Assembly (NCBI GenBank): GCA_019634895.1
Contig: JAHCAM010000001.1
Coordinates: 62,001 to 126,000, forward strand
Direction of reading: 5' to 3'
DNA: 64,000 nt
From: Steroidobacteraceae bacterium
Lineage (GTDB): Bacteria; Pseudomonadota; Gammaproteobacteria; Steroidobacterales; Steroidobacteraceae
In this document: positions 62,895 through 64,000 of the stretch, piece by piece
Layout: each line of letters begins with the position of its first letter
Position numbering within the stretch: position 1 is the stretch's first letter
Notes under the pieces: generated by a model
Databases searched by the model: none
Told to the model about the DNA's origin: nothing
Seen by the model: the letters and a program-made list of their open reading frames with translations, nothing else
Program-made: the position numbers and the translations under genes

Positions 62895-63422
62895 ATGTCG
62901 CGCAGCGTCTTCCTGGTTGGGCCGATGGGTTCCGGCAAGACGGCGGTCGGCCGGCAGCTGGCCCGCCGGCTGGGGCAGCCGTTCCGGGACAGCGACGCCG
63001 AGGTCGAGCTGCGCACCGGCGTGGACATCGCCTACATCTTCGAGCGCGAGGGCGAGGCCGGCTTCCGCGCCCGCGAGCGCGACGCGATCGACGCGCTGAC
63101 CCGGGAGCCCGGCATCGTGCTCGCGACCGGCGGCGGCGCGATCCTGATGCCCGAGAACCGGGAACGGCTCGCGGAGCGCGGCACGGTCGTGTTCCTGGAC
63201 ACCACGATCGAGCAGCAGCTCGCCCGCACGCAACGCGGGCAGCACCGGCCGCTGCTCGATACCCCCGACCGGCGCGCTACGCTCGAGGAGCTCATGCGGG
63301 TGCGCGATCCGCTGTACCGGTCCATTGCCGCGATCACGATCCGCACCGACGGCCGCGCCCCCGGCGCGGTTGCGGCGGACATCGAGAAGGCCCTGCAGGA
63401 ATCCGCGCATGCAGCGACTTGA
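62895..63422 (+). CDS. aroK: Shikimate kinase
   Basis: A 175-residue kinase of aromatic amino-acid synthesis. P-loop FLVGPMGSGKTAVG (about 6-19), RDSDAEVELRTG with shikimate-binding Asp, and GEAGFRARERDAI and LATGGGAIL. Start ATG 62895; an upstream in-frame ATG at 62850 lies inside repeat copy 6 and is rejected. Overlaps aroB by 14 bp. Confidence 0.96.
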   Translation: MSRSVFLVGPMGSGKTAVGRQLARRLGQPFRDSDAEVELRTGVDIAYIFEREGEAGFRARERDAIDALTREPGIVLATGGGAILMPENRERLAERGTVVFLDTTIEQQLARTQRGQHRPLLDTPDRRATLEELMRVRDPLYRSIAAITIRTDGRAPGAVAADIEKALQESAHAAT

Positions 63423-64000
63423 GGTGACGCTCGCCGAGCGCAGCTACCCGATCCTGATCGGGCCGGGCCTGCTCGGCTCGCGCGAACTGCTCGCGGCGCA
63501 CGCGGCCAGCGCGCAGCTGCTGGTCGTCACCGACCAGACGGTGGCGCGGCTATGGCTGCCGCGGCTCGAGGAAGGCCTCGCCGGCCGCGAGTTCGCGCGC
63601 TGCGTGATCCCGGACGGCGAGGAGCAGAAGACTCTCGAGACCGCCATGGGCGTCATCGACGCGCTGGTCGCCGCGCACGTCCACCGGGACGGCATGATCC
63701 TCGCGCTCGGCGGCGGCGTGGTCGGCGACGTCGCCGGGTTCGCGGCGGCGTCCTACCAGCGCGGCATCGGCTTCATCCAGCTGCCGACCACGCTGCTGGC
63801 GCAGGTGGATTCCTCGGTCGGCGGCAAGACCGGCGTCAACCACCCGGGCGGCAAGAACCTGATCGGCGCCTTCCACCAGCCGCGGGCCGTGATCGCGGAC
63901 ACCGACACGCTGTCCACGCTGCCCGACCGCGAGCTGCGCGCGGGATTCGCCGAGGTCGTGAAGGCGGCGCTGGTCGCGGACGCGGCGTTCTTCGCCTGGC
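63409..64000 (+). CDS. aroB: 3-dehydroquinate synthase, N-terminal part
   Basis: First 197 residues of AroB (family about 360), cut by the right edge. NAD-binding DGEEQKTLETAMGVIDAL, GGGVVGDVAGFAAASYQRG and QLPTTLLAQVDSSVGGKTGVN, GKNLIGAFHQP are the family signatures. ATG 63409 overlaps aroK by 14 bp, giving the typical aroK-aroB pair after pilQ. Confidence 0.95.
   Translation, partial: MQRLEVTLAERSYPILIGPGLLGSRELLAAHAASAQLLVVTDQTVARLWLPRLEEGLAGREFARCVIPDGEEQKTLETAMGVIDALVAAHVHRDGMILALGGGVVGDVAGFAAASYQRGIGFIQLPTTLLAQVDSSVGGKTGVNHPGGKNLIGAFHQPRAVIADTDTLSTLPDRELRAGFAEVVKAALVADAAFFAW

Noticed and set aside
62850..62895. Upstream ATG giving aroK (and other genes) a MDASPL start
   Set aside because: ATGGACGCGTCC is read from the repeat arms, so the apparent start is a by-product of the repeat family rather than a real N-terminus.
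1..64000. CRISPR array, prophage, integron or intact insertion sequence
   Set aside because: No regularly spaced repeats, integrases, transposases, phage structural genes or direct repeats flanking an island were found. The only dispersed repeats are the two hairpin families.

Overview
The window is a 64 kb, GC-rich chromosomal segment from a gammaproteobacterium. Gene content and order (pilMNOPQ divergent from a PBP1a gene and followed by aroK-aroB; ubiA-ubiC-recG-ridA; spoT-rpoZ-gmk; yicC/rph/rdgB/hemW; an aa3-type cox operon with ctaA/ctaB/SURF1) match the Pseudomonas/Xanthomonas-like part of the class, possibly a Steroidobacter/Nevskia-type lineage. The species cannot be fixed from this sequence alone. 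There is no rRNA, tRNA, CRISPR array, prophage or intact insertion sequence. Genes are tightly packed, and many neighbours overlap by four bases (ATGA or GTGA), which was used to set start codons.

Region by region. 1-7.1 kb: partial acetyl-CoA synthetase gene, an FNR-type box, an outer-membrane porin, a small mechanosensitive channel, an SLC13/TrkA-C transporter, heme O synthase, a LysR regulator and a divergent 28-residue membrane peptide. 7.1-19.3 kb: a terminal-oxidase locus (ctaA, SCO-like protein, SURF1, DUF2909, coxC, ctaG, a 35-residue membrane protein, coxA, coxB) interrupted by a hypoxanthine phosphoribosyltransferase, an RND efflux pair and a deoxynucleoside kinase. 19.4-28.3 kb: a biotin operon bioB-bioF-bioC-[ABC exporter: ATPase, permease, adaptor]-bioD, with a recognisable sigma70 promoter and BirA-type operator in front of bioB and comF divergent. 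28.3-32.3 kb: ubiA, ubiC, recG, ridA. 32.4-39.3 kb: an accessory signalling block that splits the usual ridA-spoT neighbourhood. It holds a small exported protein, an Npt/TLC-type nucleotide transporter, a secreted phosphoesterase fused to a kinase-like domain, a CRP/FNR-type regulator, a tail-anchored unknown and a class III cyclase with TPRs. 39.4-43 kb: spoT, rpoZ, a Cys-containing conserved small protein, gmk. 43-46.2 kb: PAP2 phosphatase, glycosyltransferase, GcvA-like LysR and two translationally coupled small proteins. 46.3-54.1 kb: yicC, PP2C phosphatase, rph, rdgB, M48 protease, rpmE, an AT-rich gap with two inverted consensus DnaA boxes, hemW and gltA. 54.1-64 kb: a conserved unknown, PBP1a, pilMNOPQ, aroK and the start of aroB.

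The most distinctive non-coding feature is a family of six inverted-repeat elements built on the palindrome GGACGCGTCC. They sit almost exactly at gene ends, mainly between convergent genes, and in two cases supply a stop codon. A second, smaller hairpin family (TGCCGGGTCG...) has two copies. Both look like REP/BIME-type elements that may double as bidirectional terminators.

Functionally the window combines respiration (oxidase assembly and heme A supply), cofactor synthesis (biotin, ubiquinone, shikimate), envelope building and type IV pili, and stress or second-messenger signalling (SpoT, a cyclase, a CRP-like regulator, PP2C). Three nucleotide-uptake or salvage genes (NTT-like transporter, hpt, dNK) add a salvage theme.
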